A stretch of 64,000 bases of DNA from Metopolophium dirhodum. Its lineage: Eukaryota; Arthropoda; Insecta; Hemiptera; Aphididae. The notes under the pieces were generated by a model. The model was not told the DNA's origin, did not search any database, and was given only the letters and a program-made list of their open reading frames with translations. Position 1 is the stretch's first letter. The number at the start of each line of letters is the position of its first letter. The stretch covers positions 17,503,145-17,567,144 of the forward strand of contig NC_083560.1 in the NCBI RefSeq assembly GCF_019925205.1. The letters run 5' to 3'. The translations under genes were made by a program, and so were the position numbers. This document shows, one piece after another, positions 1 to 12,400 of this stretch.

Positions 1-3000
1 ATAATTTAATGTACAAGTAGGTTACCCATATTTTTTATCGTAGTAAAATAAATTGTAAAACGACATCGTGTTTGCAGACAATATTACTTAGTTTTAAAGG
101 CCACAAAACAAGACAAAAAATACATTCATTTTTTCCCACCAAAAGTTGGGATTTTTGAGTTTATGGATGAAAAATAAAATCAACTTTGACTTGTGCAACC
201 CCCCACCCGTTCGAAAAATCTCCATACCTATAACTAGGCTAATCCAGGTTCGTTTCTCTGAACATTGTGACGTTGGTTTATCACTATGAAAATTTAATTT
301 TCGATTTGAGATTAAAATAATATCGTGTAAGTACACACCTTTGTCTATATTATGAATTTTTGAATTTTCATTAGTCAAAATAATGTCTCAGCGCGGCGGT
401 ACACGGCTGACGGCATAATATTATAATTTCTGGCACCGACTAAATTAGGTAGGTACACGCCGATACCGATGATCGAAATGCCGTGTAATCGTAGCATATT
501 AATAATATTACACGATGTTAAAATAAATTATTATATTATAATGATTGCCTAGAAGAAAAAAAGAAAGTCCGGGAAAAAAGGTCGACCGGAGTATAATATT
601 TATTTTTTTTATTATTATTATTATTGTTCGCTAATTAAACTTGAAATATTTATAATATTTTCGCCGTTAGAAATGTGATAAAAACAATTTATTTGATAGG
701 GACGCAGTGAAAGGAAAAACAAAATTAATGTTCGCGTCACAGAGCTAACGTCGGTTTTTTTTCCCCGTCCTCTAACACGTTCGCGTCGTGTAATATATTT
801 CAAAGTTCGCGTGGTTCCCACAAATCCCGAAAATTCCCTCGTTAAAATTAGACTTTTTAATATTTAATATTTATGTACGCAACGCATTGCACAATAATTA
901 TTTCCATTTGTTATTTCGGGAAACGCACCAAAGGTTGCAGTGTATATATTTTATTACGACACTGTCAAAAAAACGACTGTAAAAAGCGATGCCTAAATAG
1001 TAAATATATCACAGCCTCGCCACCGGCAGCGGCGGCGATAATATAATAGATAGGCACTGCAGTCGTGGTTGAGTCACGTAGTTGTAAGTTTAATATTTAA
1101 AACTCCGTGCTCATAACACTGTAATAATATAAATATAATTATGACGGGCAACAAATTTCAGCGTGTTCAAACGTCGCGTTTTCGAAATATCAAGAGATTT
1201 AAAAAACAAAAAAAAAATAATAGTAATAATTTGTATACAACGGGAAATAATAATTAAAAATATAAAAATATCCAGGAAAGTGTATCAACTAATTAGACGG
1301 TGAAATTAATGGTTCGTGTTGTGTTAGACTTTTCGCGAAGATTTAATAAAAAAAAAAAAACGCAAAACGGTAGGTAAGGTTCATGCATATTGTTTAACTA
1401 CCTATTATAAAAAAAATTATTTTACAAATTTAAATCATTAATATTGTATCGTTTGACATAATATTATCCATCTTATACATTTTATAATAATATTGTTATA
1501 TCAAGAAGCACAAAGGCCTTCCGTTAAATTTTAAATGACGTGACAATGATATTATGATATTTTATTAATAACGATGTTTAATTTCTATGATTTTAATTTC
1601 TTATGATTTACCATCGCGAAAAAGATGCACATAATTATATTATTATATTGCAATCTCAAAATGTCCATCCACTTAAACACTGAGTACCTAGCTGGTAGGT
1701 ATCTCTTTCGACAAAACACAAAAAGTGATACATTTTCTATAATATAGTAATAGTATTCATAATTAAATACTAAATAATACCATTATATTGATCATTGATC
1801 AACGGCCTTCGTTATTTTTGTCGTCTCATATTTTGTTGGTTTAACATTAAATTATTTCATTGGAACGCATATTACCGTTGTTATATTTTTATTATTACTA
1901 TTATTGTTATTATTATTAATAATCGTTACGATGAACAATACATTTTTATACCGATGTCGTTTTTTTTTTATAATTAAAAAAATAATATCAATTATAAAAA
2001 CTATGCCAGTAGGTAGGTACTTGATATTTGCGCGATTGTCGAACAAAATCAATATAACAATAAAAATAATAATATTTAGTCGCGTAAATAGCATTTTCAG
2101 TAATAATCCTTCACGAAACACAATTATTATTATGTTTTCAATATTCAATTTCACAAATACAAGACGTTTTTTCTTTTTTTTTTTTTTTTAATTATATTAT
2201 ATCAGATATTGAATTTTTTTTCCTTATTAAAGTTTGATTGGTTTGTTACGGGTTTTGTGTGTATTAATTCCTCTCGGGAATACAATGTATTCGCTTGCGA
2301 CGTAGTTATACATTGTATCAGCGAGAAAACCGCAAGTAAGCAATTATAATATAGTTGTATTCGAAATTTATTACACATTATTTTTATGCGAAAAGAATAA
2401 TAATAATAATTATTAACGATCTCCGTAAAGCCAATAATATAATATATTTTTTAGACGTCTCGAAGTGCACGCGTAATTTACTTTTGAATAATACATAGCG
2501 GACAGCCTTCGAAATGGTATTAGTCTGATGATAAAACACACTTTGTGTCAATATATTATTTTGGCGGATATAAAACGAAGCATTTTTTATTCAACCATAA
2601 AACGTGATATCCTTTGTTTTTTTTTTTTATGTTTGAACTTTGATAACAGACATTCTCTGACGATTTCGTAGAACATTTTAATTGTTATAATTTTGTCCGA
2701 CAACCGAAAAGACACCCTCATGCATAATTCACAGCGATTTGTGTTTGTATCGCAACAATATTGTTTTTGTATTGCCATTAAAAGAAAAACAATTTAATTA
2801 GAACCGTTTTCGAACGATGAATAATAATATTATTATTATCAAAAACGTTTTAATGCAAAGCGATGTTATGTTATTATATAACGCAAATATCGAGTGTATA
2901 TAATTTGCAGTCTTATTTCCCTAGTGAAATATTGTGTTTATTCGCAAAATTAAAAAAAATAATTGAACGAAACGGTATCGATAATACATAATATTGTACC

Positions 3001-3241
3001 TATATAATTTGTTTAAAAATATTATTACAACATTATATTAATATTATTCGCGCGATTATAATATTAGTATAACATTATCACAATAATATTATTATAAAAT
3101 GTAATATTATCATTACAAAATGCTACAGCGACTAATTCAAATAATATTATGATATCGATGCGGTTTGATATTTCATTTTATTAAAAAGTTTATACTCACA
3201 ACAATATTATTTTCATAACCGATATTGTTTTTTTTTTCTTT
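1..3241. other. AT-rich intergenic DNA, no gene seen
   Basis: No open frame with a recognisable domain. The stretch is dominated by A/T runs, short ATT/TAA repeats (for example around 607-627 and 1885-1920) and ATAATATTAT-type palindromes. GGTAGGTAC motifs occur near 447 and 2011. Short frames at 1795-2191 are low-complexity reading of AT-rich DNA on both strands. Confidence 0.7.
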
Positions 3242-3597
3242 TTTTAGTTTTAAACTTTCTGAACTTGTCTGTCTCTATATTATTATGTTTCCGGCGTGAA
3301 TTTCTCCAAGTTACAGTTCGAACACGAAGACTCGAATGTGTATTGGGTGCACCCATTCGTCAACACACACATGAACAGTGCAAGTCATACATTTTTGTTT
3401 TCGCTCCTTCCGACTCTCACCTAAGAAACATTCTCGAACTACATGCATGCGCGGTATACATTTTGTGGTATCAAATAGCGATAAAGGGCGACTATCGTCT
3501 GTCCGAGGGACTGAGGGTACAATTATTATTGTCGAACGCTCAATGTACAAAGATAACTATTATATATGAACCGTGCCGAACCTATATTACATTATGA
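3242..3597 (+). other. Unassigned open frame after a splice-acceptor-like tract
   Basis: A pyrimidine tract of about 20 bases ending in TTTAG at 3246 is followed by an uninterrupted frame of about 116 codons to TGA at 3597. The base composition is more balanced than the flanks. Two other frames, one per strand, are also open here, so the lack of stops is partly a composition effect. I recognise no domain, and no paired exon or donor was found. It could be a terminal exon, a decayed gene or chance. Confidence 0.12.
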
Positions 3598-5235
3598 TAC
3601 GTCTCGTGTTTAATGCGTAGGTAGGTACGAGTCTCGAATAATTACAGAGTTCGTAATAATAATATGTAATTAGACATAAAAATAATATAATATAGATACT
3701 TGTACCCATTATGTGTCTACGAGTTGTACATTATTCGTAAACAATGTAATTATGCAAACACTAATTAAACGTATAATGAGCCCTACTCGAATTTCCATTC
3801 AAATGCGGTATTCAATTATTGCGGATGAAAATAAACTTATAATTGCTCACGAATTTTGAATAATCATTAGTATTTCACTTTGGAACACTATTTTGGTCGG
3901 TGAACAGCGAAGCAATACGAGTTTCCGGCAACCCTTAGCTTCGCCGGCCGTCTCGTTTGCTTTTTCATGATTTTGTATGGCTACTCAATCCCGGTCCCAA
4001 TTATTATCGCACCCCCATATTTAATTAACGTTTTGTTTTCAAATTTCGTACGACATTTTTAATTGATTGACATTTGTCTGATTTCAATGGCTTTATTTTT
4101 TATTTTTTTCACTCGAAGTGTTTCGGTTATTTGAAATTAATTAAAAACTGAAAATTCAAAAACAAAAGCTGCCTTTATATTACTATTATTGTATTCGTGT
4201 TTCACGGTTATAACGTCGCCGTGATAAAGTTCCCTAACAAACGTGAAATAATTTATGAAGTATCAATTTATCGGTTTAATAAATATATTCATATCATTTG
4301 GTACACTTTATTTCGCGAATATTTTTCCATTCCTTTAATTCGTTTCAACAGATTAAACAGTCAGATTTAATCACATGATTTTATTATAGGTTAGGCAGCG
4401 TACTCGACTTGGTTTTTATACGCTAAAATAAAATGGTATAGAGATATACAATATAAAATATATAAACAGGTATTAAATATAGTTGGTAATAAAATTCGAA
4501 ACGGTATGCATTTAAATGAAAACTATACCGCAAAATCACCTGATATAACGCACTGTATAAATTGTTACAATTTATTTTATACTCCTATGGTATATACAAA
4601 AAGAAAAAAACAGATCCATTTAACCGTTGGCGTAGATATCGATTGAGATTAGTTCAGTCTGATGAATCATTAAAGTAACAAAATCTTACTCATAATATAA
4701 TCAAATAATATAGGAAGTTTAATGTTTATAATATAAAGTATACAACTGCGGTATTATAATATATTTAATAAAAAAATATAATTTTATACAATTTACGATT
4801 GTTTGTAATAGAATATACGCGTTTAGCGATAAAAACGATTTTCTAGAGACTGAAATGATTTTTATTATATTATTATATTATATCATTTTTTATTTTATTA
4901 TGTTTACATAATATTATTATGATTACGTTTGTATCGTATAAAACTAAAATTAATTTATATTTCAAACCTACTTACGATTATTAACTTATTATTTTAACAA
5001 TATATTAATGTACCTACGTATACGAGTATATGTCGTCATATATTTAGTACGAAACAAACTATATTAACTAGGTACCTACCTAGACAATATTTAATCAATA
5101 TTGACATCGCATAATATTTTATGGTTCATAAATTGAAAACGAAATGTGCACGAATGCGTACTATATTAAAAACATTCGAGTATTATTATGCTGCCTAAAG
5201 TCGTTGTGCGCAGCTATATAGTCTGGGAGAATAAA
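3598..5235. other. AT-rich intergenic DNA, nothing recognised
   Basis: No gene, RNA or complete element recognised. It has a slightly more GC-balanced patch at 3890-4020 and otherwise A/T-rich sequence with scattered ATTATA palindromes. Confidence 0.6.
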
Positions 5236-5392
5236 AAAAAATTTAATAAACGGTAAATCCTCTAAATACCGGACACACTCGGTCACAGAAATGTTGTCCG
5301 TTTTTCGGAGGGTTCAGTTATTATAACTTTGAAGTCTCTTCCTAAAAAAAACGTCTGCGATTCGGAGGTCTCCGTTAGGGGAGGTTTCACTA
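5236..5392 (-). mobile_element. pogo/Tigger-like transposon terminal fragment
   Basis: Read on the minus strand from 5392, the sequence starts TAGTGAAACCTCCCC and continues with spaced CGGAC-type motifs (CTAACGGAGACCTC, CTCCGAAAAACGGACAAC, GTGTCCGGTATTTAGAG). Ends beginning AGTGAAACC followed by repeated CGGACA/CCTC motifs are typical of pogo/Tigger elements of the Tc1-mariner superfamily. A TA lies at the outer edge. No transposase is present and the opposite end was not located, so this is a terminal fragment. The call rests on pattern memory. Confidence 0.4.
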
Positions 5393-6158
5393 TATTTAAA
5401 GAATAATATGTACCTATTTTATTTTTTTAGACAAAAACGGTCTCGGTATAATTCTTTGAGATATGAGCGTCGCCAGTATTGAAACGCTGCAGCCAATACC
5501 GACGTTTAACTATTGTTTGCTAACCGAAATGTATTATAATATTGTTATACGTCTGAGAATGTATTATTTTATATAATATTATTACAGTGTAGTAAAACAC
5601 GATTAGAATCCGATAGTTTATTTTAACATCAACGATAAAAAATAGTATGCGCCTATACATCATACGCTATAAATTAAAAATCAACTCGGAATGTCATTAG
5701 AAAGACGGTGTGTATTTGAATGAATTATCTCAAGAAATTACTGGAGCAAAAATAAAAAAACTAGGTATGCTCTGCTATCGATATGATATTATTATGCTTA
5801 CGTTTCAAAATTTGATTTAGAGCGCGAGAAATCGAAGTAGCTTCTTGCAGTTTCTACTCCGACCGAGTATAGGTAATAATATAGTAAACATGCAGCACAA
5901 GTAAATGATACATTGTTCTTGTTTTGTGTTTATCTCGAAATTATCCGAGCAGTCTTAGAAAAATACAGACAATAACGATTTCGATTTATTGAAAAAATAA
6001 TAAAATATAATATAATTTATTGTGGTTATTATTTCGTCCGGTAACCATATAATATCGGCATAACCACGATAATACAAACTACGTGGTTTTAGAATACACG
6101 AATAATGAATTTCCCTCCCCCACCACCACCCCCTACTTTATATTTATAAAAATCTATT
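5393..6158. other. AT-rich intergenic DNA, nothing recognised
   Basis: No coding or repeat feature recognised. A short C-rich run (CCCTCCCCCACCACCACCCC) lies at 6114-6133. Confidence 0.6.
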
Positions 6159-6166
6159 ATAACAAC

Positions 6167-6790
6167 TAGGGAACGGATTTTAATGCAAATTGCATTTTTT
6201 TCTGAATGTCCGAAAACATTGTTTTCCAAGCACAAAGTTTATTTCATACATTAAGGAATTAAAAAATGTAACTTTTATTTTGCATTTTTAAGACTTTTTT
6301 ACTTTTTAGAGCATTTTTAGTAATTTTAGTGATATTTATATTTTTAAGTCATTTTTATATAAGAATTGATACAGTTTTATAAAAAAATGTATAGATAAGA
6401 TTCATTTTAAATGATTAAAATTAAATATTATTTATTTTTCCTTGTCATACAATCTATTTTTATTATTTGTTATGTTTTTACCGTTCAGATAATTATGAGG
6501 CCGTGGCCACCTATAATAATGTGGTTTGTATGATTACATTTTTGGAAATAGTTTTCAGGCTAAATAGAAGACAGGAGACGACGAATAATAAGATGATACG
6601 AAAAATTAATAATAATAAGACTTTATACAAAAATTAATAACTAATAACAAAACAAATTTTTTTAATGTTAAAAATAATTTTAACAGCATTTTTTAGTGCA
6701 TTTTTAAAAAACATTCCTGTTGAGTGCATTAAATCGTATTTTTTTAAGTCATTATTCTTGTTGTTTTAGAGCATTTAAATCCGTTCCCTA
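6167..6790. mobile_element. hAT-like MITE, family TAGGGxxCGGATTT
   Basis: The 624-bp element starts TAGGGAACGGATTTTAATGC and ends GCATTTAAATCCGTTCCCTA, giving near-perfect terminal inverted repeats of about 20 bp. The flanking octamers are ATAACAAC (6159-6166) and ATAATATT (6791-6798), matching at 5 of 8 positions, so the target duplication is degraded. The interior is T-rich with repeated GCATTTTTAG-like words and has no open frame of note. The element at 17473-18163 has the same end design and an intact 8-bp duplication, which supports the hAT assignment. Confidence 0.75.
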
Positions 6791-6874
6791 ATAATATTAC
6801 CCATATCTAGGTACCTAATACGAGACAGAAATGAGTTAATTTAATATGGTTTTATTTATTCTTTAAACGCTCAT

Positions 6875-7660
6875 CGATTATAATATCTAGTGACCCCGTA
6901 CGCTGAACTGTTGTAACTCTTACCGTGACTCAATACTACCGCGTACAAACATTGTTCAAAATATTATTATAATTCGCTTTCCATAAAAGAAAGTAAATAC
7001 CTGTTCGGGGAAGCTCAACAACTGTATATATTATAATATAATATCAGAGTTAATCCATACGATTGTAGTGTTAATTAATGATGATGATATTCACCTAAGA
7101 AAACTTTTAACATCTTCTACCATAGAACTCCTGTGTTCTTTCGTATATGTTCCTATACATGATATTCATCTCGAGATTAGATTTTTTCGTAATATTAATC
7201 TCAGACAGATGATTATCGATTATTATGTTTTTGTCGACAACATATTTTATCGTTTTCGACAAACATTGACAGTTTTAAGAAAATAAAAATATAATAACAC
7301 GCTCTTGAATATCCTGACGACAATTTTTATCAATATATCTTACTCGATACCTACATTATAAACATTAAAACACATAAGTTATTAATACAATTTTTTTTTT
7401 TTTTGATATTAAGCCCGGCAACTGAGGCCATTAGCTGTAGGGTGGTACTGTATAGTGTACAGAATTTTTGGGTCGGAGGAACACGTTTTGTGTTTTGGCA
7501 GAATTTCCAAGTGGGCACCTGCCATGCCCGGGTGAGGAATGGCGGCCTCTCTCTCCAGACACCGTGACTACCCGTAGATAAGTGCCCCCGTGACCAAGGT
7601 TCGAACCGGCGATGGTGCTCCGTCCCCCTAATAACATTATACAATATTATATCGAATGGC
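6875..7660 (+). repeat. Tandem duplication, copy 1
   Basis: This segment is repeated, diverged but collinear, in the segment starting at 7661. Shared landmarks include TATAATATCTAGTGACCCCG (copy 2 GTTATAATTATAGTGATCCG), GTAACTCTTACCG, AAGCTCAACAACTG (copy 2 AAGCTAAACAACTG) and CTTGAATATCCTGACGA (7303-7320; copy 2 near 9401-9417). Copy 1 carries a SINE (7391-7635) near its end. Sequence after the SINE (7640-7659) matches copy 2 at about 9470-9490, so the copies abut directly. Confidence 0.75.
7391..7635 (-). mobile_element. SINE-like retroposon
   Basis: Read on the minus strand, the unit starts near 7635, carries a pol III B-box-like GGTTCGAACC at about 7600-7609, and ends in AGCTAATGGCCTCAGTTGCC, a short linker and a 14-base A-tail (T14 on the plus strand at 7391-7404). 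Flanks ATTAATACAA (7381-7390) and ATTATACAA (7636-7644) form an almost intact target duplication, and copy 2 of the host duplication shows an empty site. No convincing A box was seen, so the head may be truncated or not a classical tRNA head. Its tail resembles that of the non-LTR element at 61718-62280. Long frames across it on the minus strand are not genes. Confidence 0.65.
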
Positions 7661-7964
7661 AATCGGTTATAATTATAGTGATCCGATACGCTGAATTGTA
7701 ACTCTTACCGGCGCCGTGACTCGATTTCGTACAAACAGTGTTCACAATATTATATTTCGCTTACAATAAAAAAAAAGGAATTTACAATATCTGATCTGTG
7801 AAATGATTATCAGCGAATACATAAATCGTGTTTTGTTGTAAAATTATATAATATAAGTATAAGTTTTTCCGTTGTTTTATTTCGCATCCCGACAAAAAAT
7901 AATATGTACTCGTGTTTATGATAATATACCTGTTTGAGTAAGCTAAACAACTGCAGGTACTTAC

Positions 7965-9172
7965 TATAGACCTGCAAAAGCCGTACATTTTCGCTCCGGT
8001 TCGGTCCATACATTTTACCCTCGAGCCCGGTCTGGCCCGGTCCAAAAAATATTGTGAAAAAAAAGCCCTGGCTCGGTCCAAAAATAATGCTAAGCTCGTA
8101 AAAAGCCCGGTCCGGTCCATCAACTTCATCCTCAAGCCCGGCGCGGTCTGGTCCAAAAAATATAATATAATTATTATACCCACCAGTCAATATATTATTA
8201 TATATAATCATTGTGATTATATATATTATCTAGTATCTATCCATAGAGTATACTCTACAGCGTGATTCATAAAACGTAAAACACTCATTATCTCAAAAAG
8301 TATTAATGTTTTTGAAAATACTTTTTTACATAGTTTCAAGTTGTTAAAAATCTATGTTTTTATTGAAAAATTATATTTTTAAATATTTTTTATCTATATA
8401 ATTTTGTAAGTTTTTTACTTTTTTGAATGACAGCATAGAGTTTTAAATTCATATTCCAAAGCAGAATATTTATCCAAGTAATTTGATTCATAAAAATCTA
8501 ATTTAGGGCGAGTGTCTATAAGGTATAAGCATTTAAAGTTTAGATGGGTGGAGTGGAGTGGTATGGGGTTACCCCGCAAATGTGTGTCTACTACTCCGCT
8601 TGTCTAAACCTTAAATACTTAAAACTCATAAACTACTCGTCCTAAATTCGATATTTATGTATTAAAATACTTAGAAAAATATTCTACTTTGGAAAATGAA
8701 ATTAAAACTCTATGCTGTCATTCAAAAAAGTAAAAAACTTAAAAAATATTTTAAAATATAATTTTTTTGTAAAAATGTTGTTTTTTTAACAACTTGAAAC
8801 TATGTAAAAAAATATTTTCAAAAACATTAATACTTTTTGAGATAATGAGTGTTTTACGCTTAATAAATCACCCTGTATAACCCTAATCGACGTGCTGAAA
8901 TTATCTGTACCAAAGTCGGTTTTATCATTATTATTTATTATTTTAAATTGTGATTATTTATAAAAAAATCCTTAAAAAGCCCGGTCCAACCCTTGATTTA
9001 TTATTCGAAGTCCAGCCCGGTCCGGCCAGAAAAATTGTACGAAAAAAAACCCAGACCCGGCCCGCAATAAAATTCCAAGACTTAAAAAAACCCAGTCCAA
9101 CCCTTTGTTTTATTTCAAAGGCCCGGCCCGGTCCAATGTCACTACGGACCGGCAGACCCTTGCAGGTCTTTA
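7965..9172. mobile_element. hAT-like element with GCCCGGTCC subterminal repeats
   Basis: The ends TATAGACCTGCAA and TTGCAGGTCTTTA are inverted repeats. The flanking octamers GTACTTAC (7957-7964) and GCACTTAC (9173-9180) match at 7 of 8 positions, as expected for a hAT-type target duplication. Both subterminal zones (7975-8155 and 8977-9160) are packed with degenerate AAGCCCGGTCCGGTCCA units, strikingly GC-rich for this genome. The central part is replaced by a palindromic MITE at 8258-8875. No transposase frame remains. Open frames at 7782-8211 and 8950-9195 merely read through the repeat units. Confidence 0.7.
8258..8875. mobile_element. Mariner-like palindromic MITE (CAGGGTGAT family), nested
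   Basis: Starts CAGCGTGATTCATAAAACG and ends CGCTTAATAAATCACCCTG, flanked by TA on both sides (8256-8257 and 8876-8877), as in Tc1/mariner-type elements. The arms are unusually long: the left arm from about 8258 to 8530 pairs with the right arm from about 8580 to 8875. The loop holds a TAGATGGGTGGAGTGG...CCGCTTGTCTAAAC region. Related copies lie at 44035, 50376 and 52468, with a fragment at 13484. Confidence 0.75.
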
Positions 9173-9495
9173 GCACTTACGTATATATTATATAGTTAAT
9201 GTACATAATCGTAGTGTTTGTTTATATTCACATAAGACAAATTTTACAATGTCCTATAGGTACTTTTGTACATAATATTATTCAACCTCGAGGTTTGCAG
9301 GTTATTTCGTAATATTTTAATTTTTATAATTATTTTTTTTTCATAACATTTTCAACATACATTAAACATTTTAGGCAAATTAAAATATGATATCACCACG
9401 CTTGAATATCCTGACGATATTATTCATCACTCAATTTTTCTCGATGAAATTTACGTTGGAACAAGTTTTAATACAATATTAATATCGAACCGCAC

Positions 9496-12400
9496 TCGCA
9501 CCGTAACTCACCAAATTTAGTACATTTAAATAGCTCGAGTTGATGATACAAACATTTTTATTACAGTATATTATTATGCTGCACTTTCAATCATTATATT
9601 TCAAATTCCATGATTTATCATCGCTTAAATCTATAATGTTACCAATATCCCGTTATCTTGCGTGGCTGAGACGAGCCAACCGAGGCGACCCAGAAAGCAT
9701 AGTTTGTAACAACGATAATAATATTTTTAAAACGTTTCCATAATATTAAAAAAATAAAAAAATACATAGGTACCATCATTTTTTCTAAACGCTGTCTGGG
9801 GATTGACTAAACTGTTATTACACACAGTTAATTCCCAAATCCAGTTCGCTTTATGTTAAGTGCGTATAGTAGATATACATGTTTTGAGAAAATATGTTTT
9901 GATCTGAAAATTCCTTTGTTATTCAAATACTGAAGATTCAGAATACCTATATTTACATATCCTCGATTGTAAATAGTTCTATATCTAGAAAAATAATTTC
10001 AAATATTAAAATTACTCGACTTGAGTTATATTTCAATACGAAAACAGAGGTATATTTAAACGAACGTAATAATCAATTATATAATACTTAAATTCATATT
10101 GTTGGTATCATAATTTCAAAAGTAATTTATATTTATACGGAAATCTAATGGTCTTGGCACACGATCAACTCTTTTTGAATTTACACAATTTATATAATAG
10201 GAATATAATATATATATATATATTATGGTTCGAGTTAGATGATTTATAATATTTGAACACATTTTAGATACCCCTACAAAGTTTAAGGTACCTACTAGGT
10301 ATAGTTTTTTTTTGAATCTTCGACATAGTTTCAAAGATTTCCCAAAGGGTTGTGCGAGTATCGTCCCGTTCGCGACGGCTATATGTACGCTCCCAAGCGA
10401 CTGTTAAAAAAATAAGAAAAATAAAACAGACATCAGAACTATCACAATAACTCTTTTTATTCTTTTTATTTTGGGTAACCATTATTTGATTCACATTTTT
10501 TTCCGAGATTAATTTAATTAGATCATGTAATAATATTATACTCGTACGTTATACCGAACGAAACGAATGAAACTGAATCGCTGAGGGACATCCATCCAAC
10601 AAAAACAAACGACACCATGCTCGTTTTCGAGACAAAGAAACTGTTTTGGCACAACATATTGTACAACAATTGAAGAGCAAACGTCTATTTTTTACACGTT
10701 TGTTCGAAACAAATTACTGATTTTTTTTATAAATCTTGGGCCGCCGCGTTGAGGAGGTACAAAACCAAGGGTTTACCTAGTTTTCTCCGTTTACACGATT
10801 TTCAATCCTAACCTATACTTGATAAAAAAAAAAAAAAATTATTATTAAATAAACTAGGTTTAAGGAGATTCGATTTTTTTAATTCAAATGTAACACATCT
10901 ATAATTGCAGTGCCCACTCATTAACGTAAAACACTCTACTCCTACACAACTTTCCCCCTCTCGCAGTTTTTATTAATTATTATTTTGATTATTGTGTAAT
11001 TGAAGTAGGTAATCAATATAATATATTATTTTATTTTAGCTATAATCATTAAAATCCCCGTTTAATAATATTACTATATACGTTTTCTGTGTATAATACG
11101 TTTGCAAAATTGCACTTTTTATGACTACGTAGATAATAATATTACAATCTTTACAGTGAAATCTTTCGTTTATTTTTTTTTATTACAACTCCAAGTATAC
11201 AGTATATCGCAACCCCTCTAATTGACTTATTGTTGTGTAATTATTGTGCGACTATACAATATTTTGTAATTATATACCGTTTGTTGTTGATGTTATGAAA
11301 ATTAATTTATAAACACCGACGTGATAGGAAACCACACATTAAAGTACTTTGTATTCGTTGAACGTTTTATCCGGTTTTATTTTCCCAAAATTAATTGAAT
11401 AGACACTTTTATATTTTCGTTCGAAAACAAGGCAGCATGCACATTGTGGATATATATATATATGAAAATAAGTCGAAAAAAATACCGAAAGTATTCATCA
11501 AAAAATTTAACCCCAACGATCAAGTCCTGCCTACTTTGGATTCGAAAAAAATGTGTCATTCCGCGAGGAAGACGTATATTATCAAATACGCAGCGCACTA
11601 AATTTACACGCTATCGATGAGGCATAATGTAATTTAGGTAATTACTAACGTTTGAACGTCCATAATATAGTTTAAGCTTTTCGAACGGATTATAGCTAAA
11701 TTGCAATAACACACCTAATTTAAACAACGATTGCCTTCATTGTTTTGTAATTAATTTACACGGTTATTAATTATTTATAGCGTAATTAATTTATGCTATC
11801 GAATTGGAAAATGAACGTCATAAAATCATCGAGCGTTTTATATTATCAGTCACTTAATAATATTATATTTTCAAAAAATATGTTCTAATACGATTACGCG
11901 AATATTTACTGAACACCGCCAATAGGAATCAATAGTAACACGAGTTATAATAAAAAAATAATATTATAGTTGTTGAACGTATCGAAACAAATAAAAACCA
12001 AATGGGGTTCTGAAAACATTTAAATTGCCTCGTAATATTCAATGTATTTAGTAGGTTTTTTTTTTTTGCATACCGAACTAAATATTAAACTGCGACAACG
12101 TGTTGTTTGGAAAAATATTATTTCTATTGAATTATCACGATAAAACGGCATGGATTGTTAAACGGCAAGGTTTTTTGGAAATTTTTAATTTACCTGAACC
12201 GACAGTACATTCATGCCAACTGCGTTTTGGAACTAGTCCAATATAAGGGACTACATTATAACATGGGAAAGTTCCACCGTACATATTTATGCACATGACT
12301 GGAGTGATCTACGGTATAATTTAAACCGCTTCTTGTTTTTCGGATAATTAATTGCGTTCGAGTGTTCTTTGCATGGTTGAAGATGAATAATATTTTAAAC

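Larger units (their letters stand above)
7661..9495 (+). repeat. Tandem duplication, copy 2 (contains nested transposons)
   Basis: Collinear with 6875-7660 once the insertion at 7965-9172 is removed. The join AACAACTG...GTATATATTATA across the insertion matches AACAACTGTATATATTATA at 7017-7035 in copy 1. Later matches include TTTCGTAATATT and CTTGAATATCCTGACGA. Copy 2 carries a hAT-like element with a mariner-like MITE nested inside it. Copy 1 lacks both. Confidence 0.75.

Noticed and set aside
7782..8211. Two overlapping 133-codon minus-strand frames
   Set aside because: They read through the degenerate GCCCGGTCC repeat units of the hAT-like element; the repeated GPDRAG-like words are a translation artefact.
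8950..9195. Open frames on both strands
   Set aside because: Same GCCCGGTCC repeat array at the other end of the transposon.
11377..11601. Overlapping open frames on both strands
   Set aside because: No domain, no splice signals, AT-rich codons; typical chance frames.
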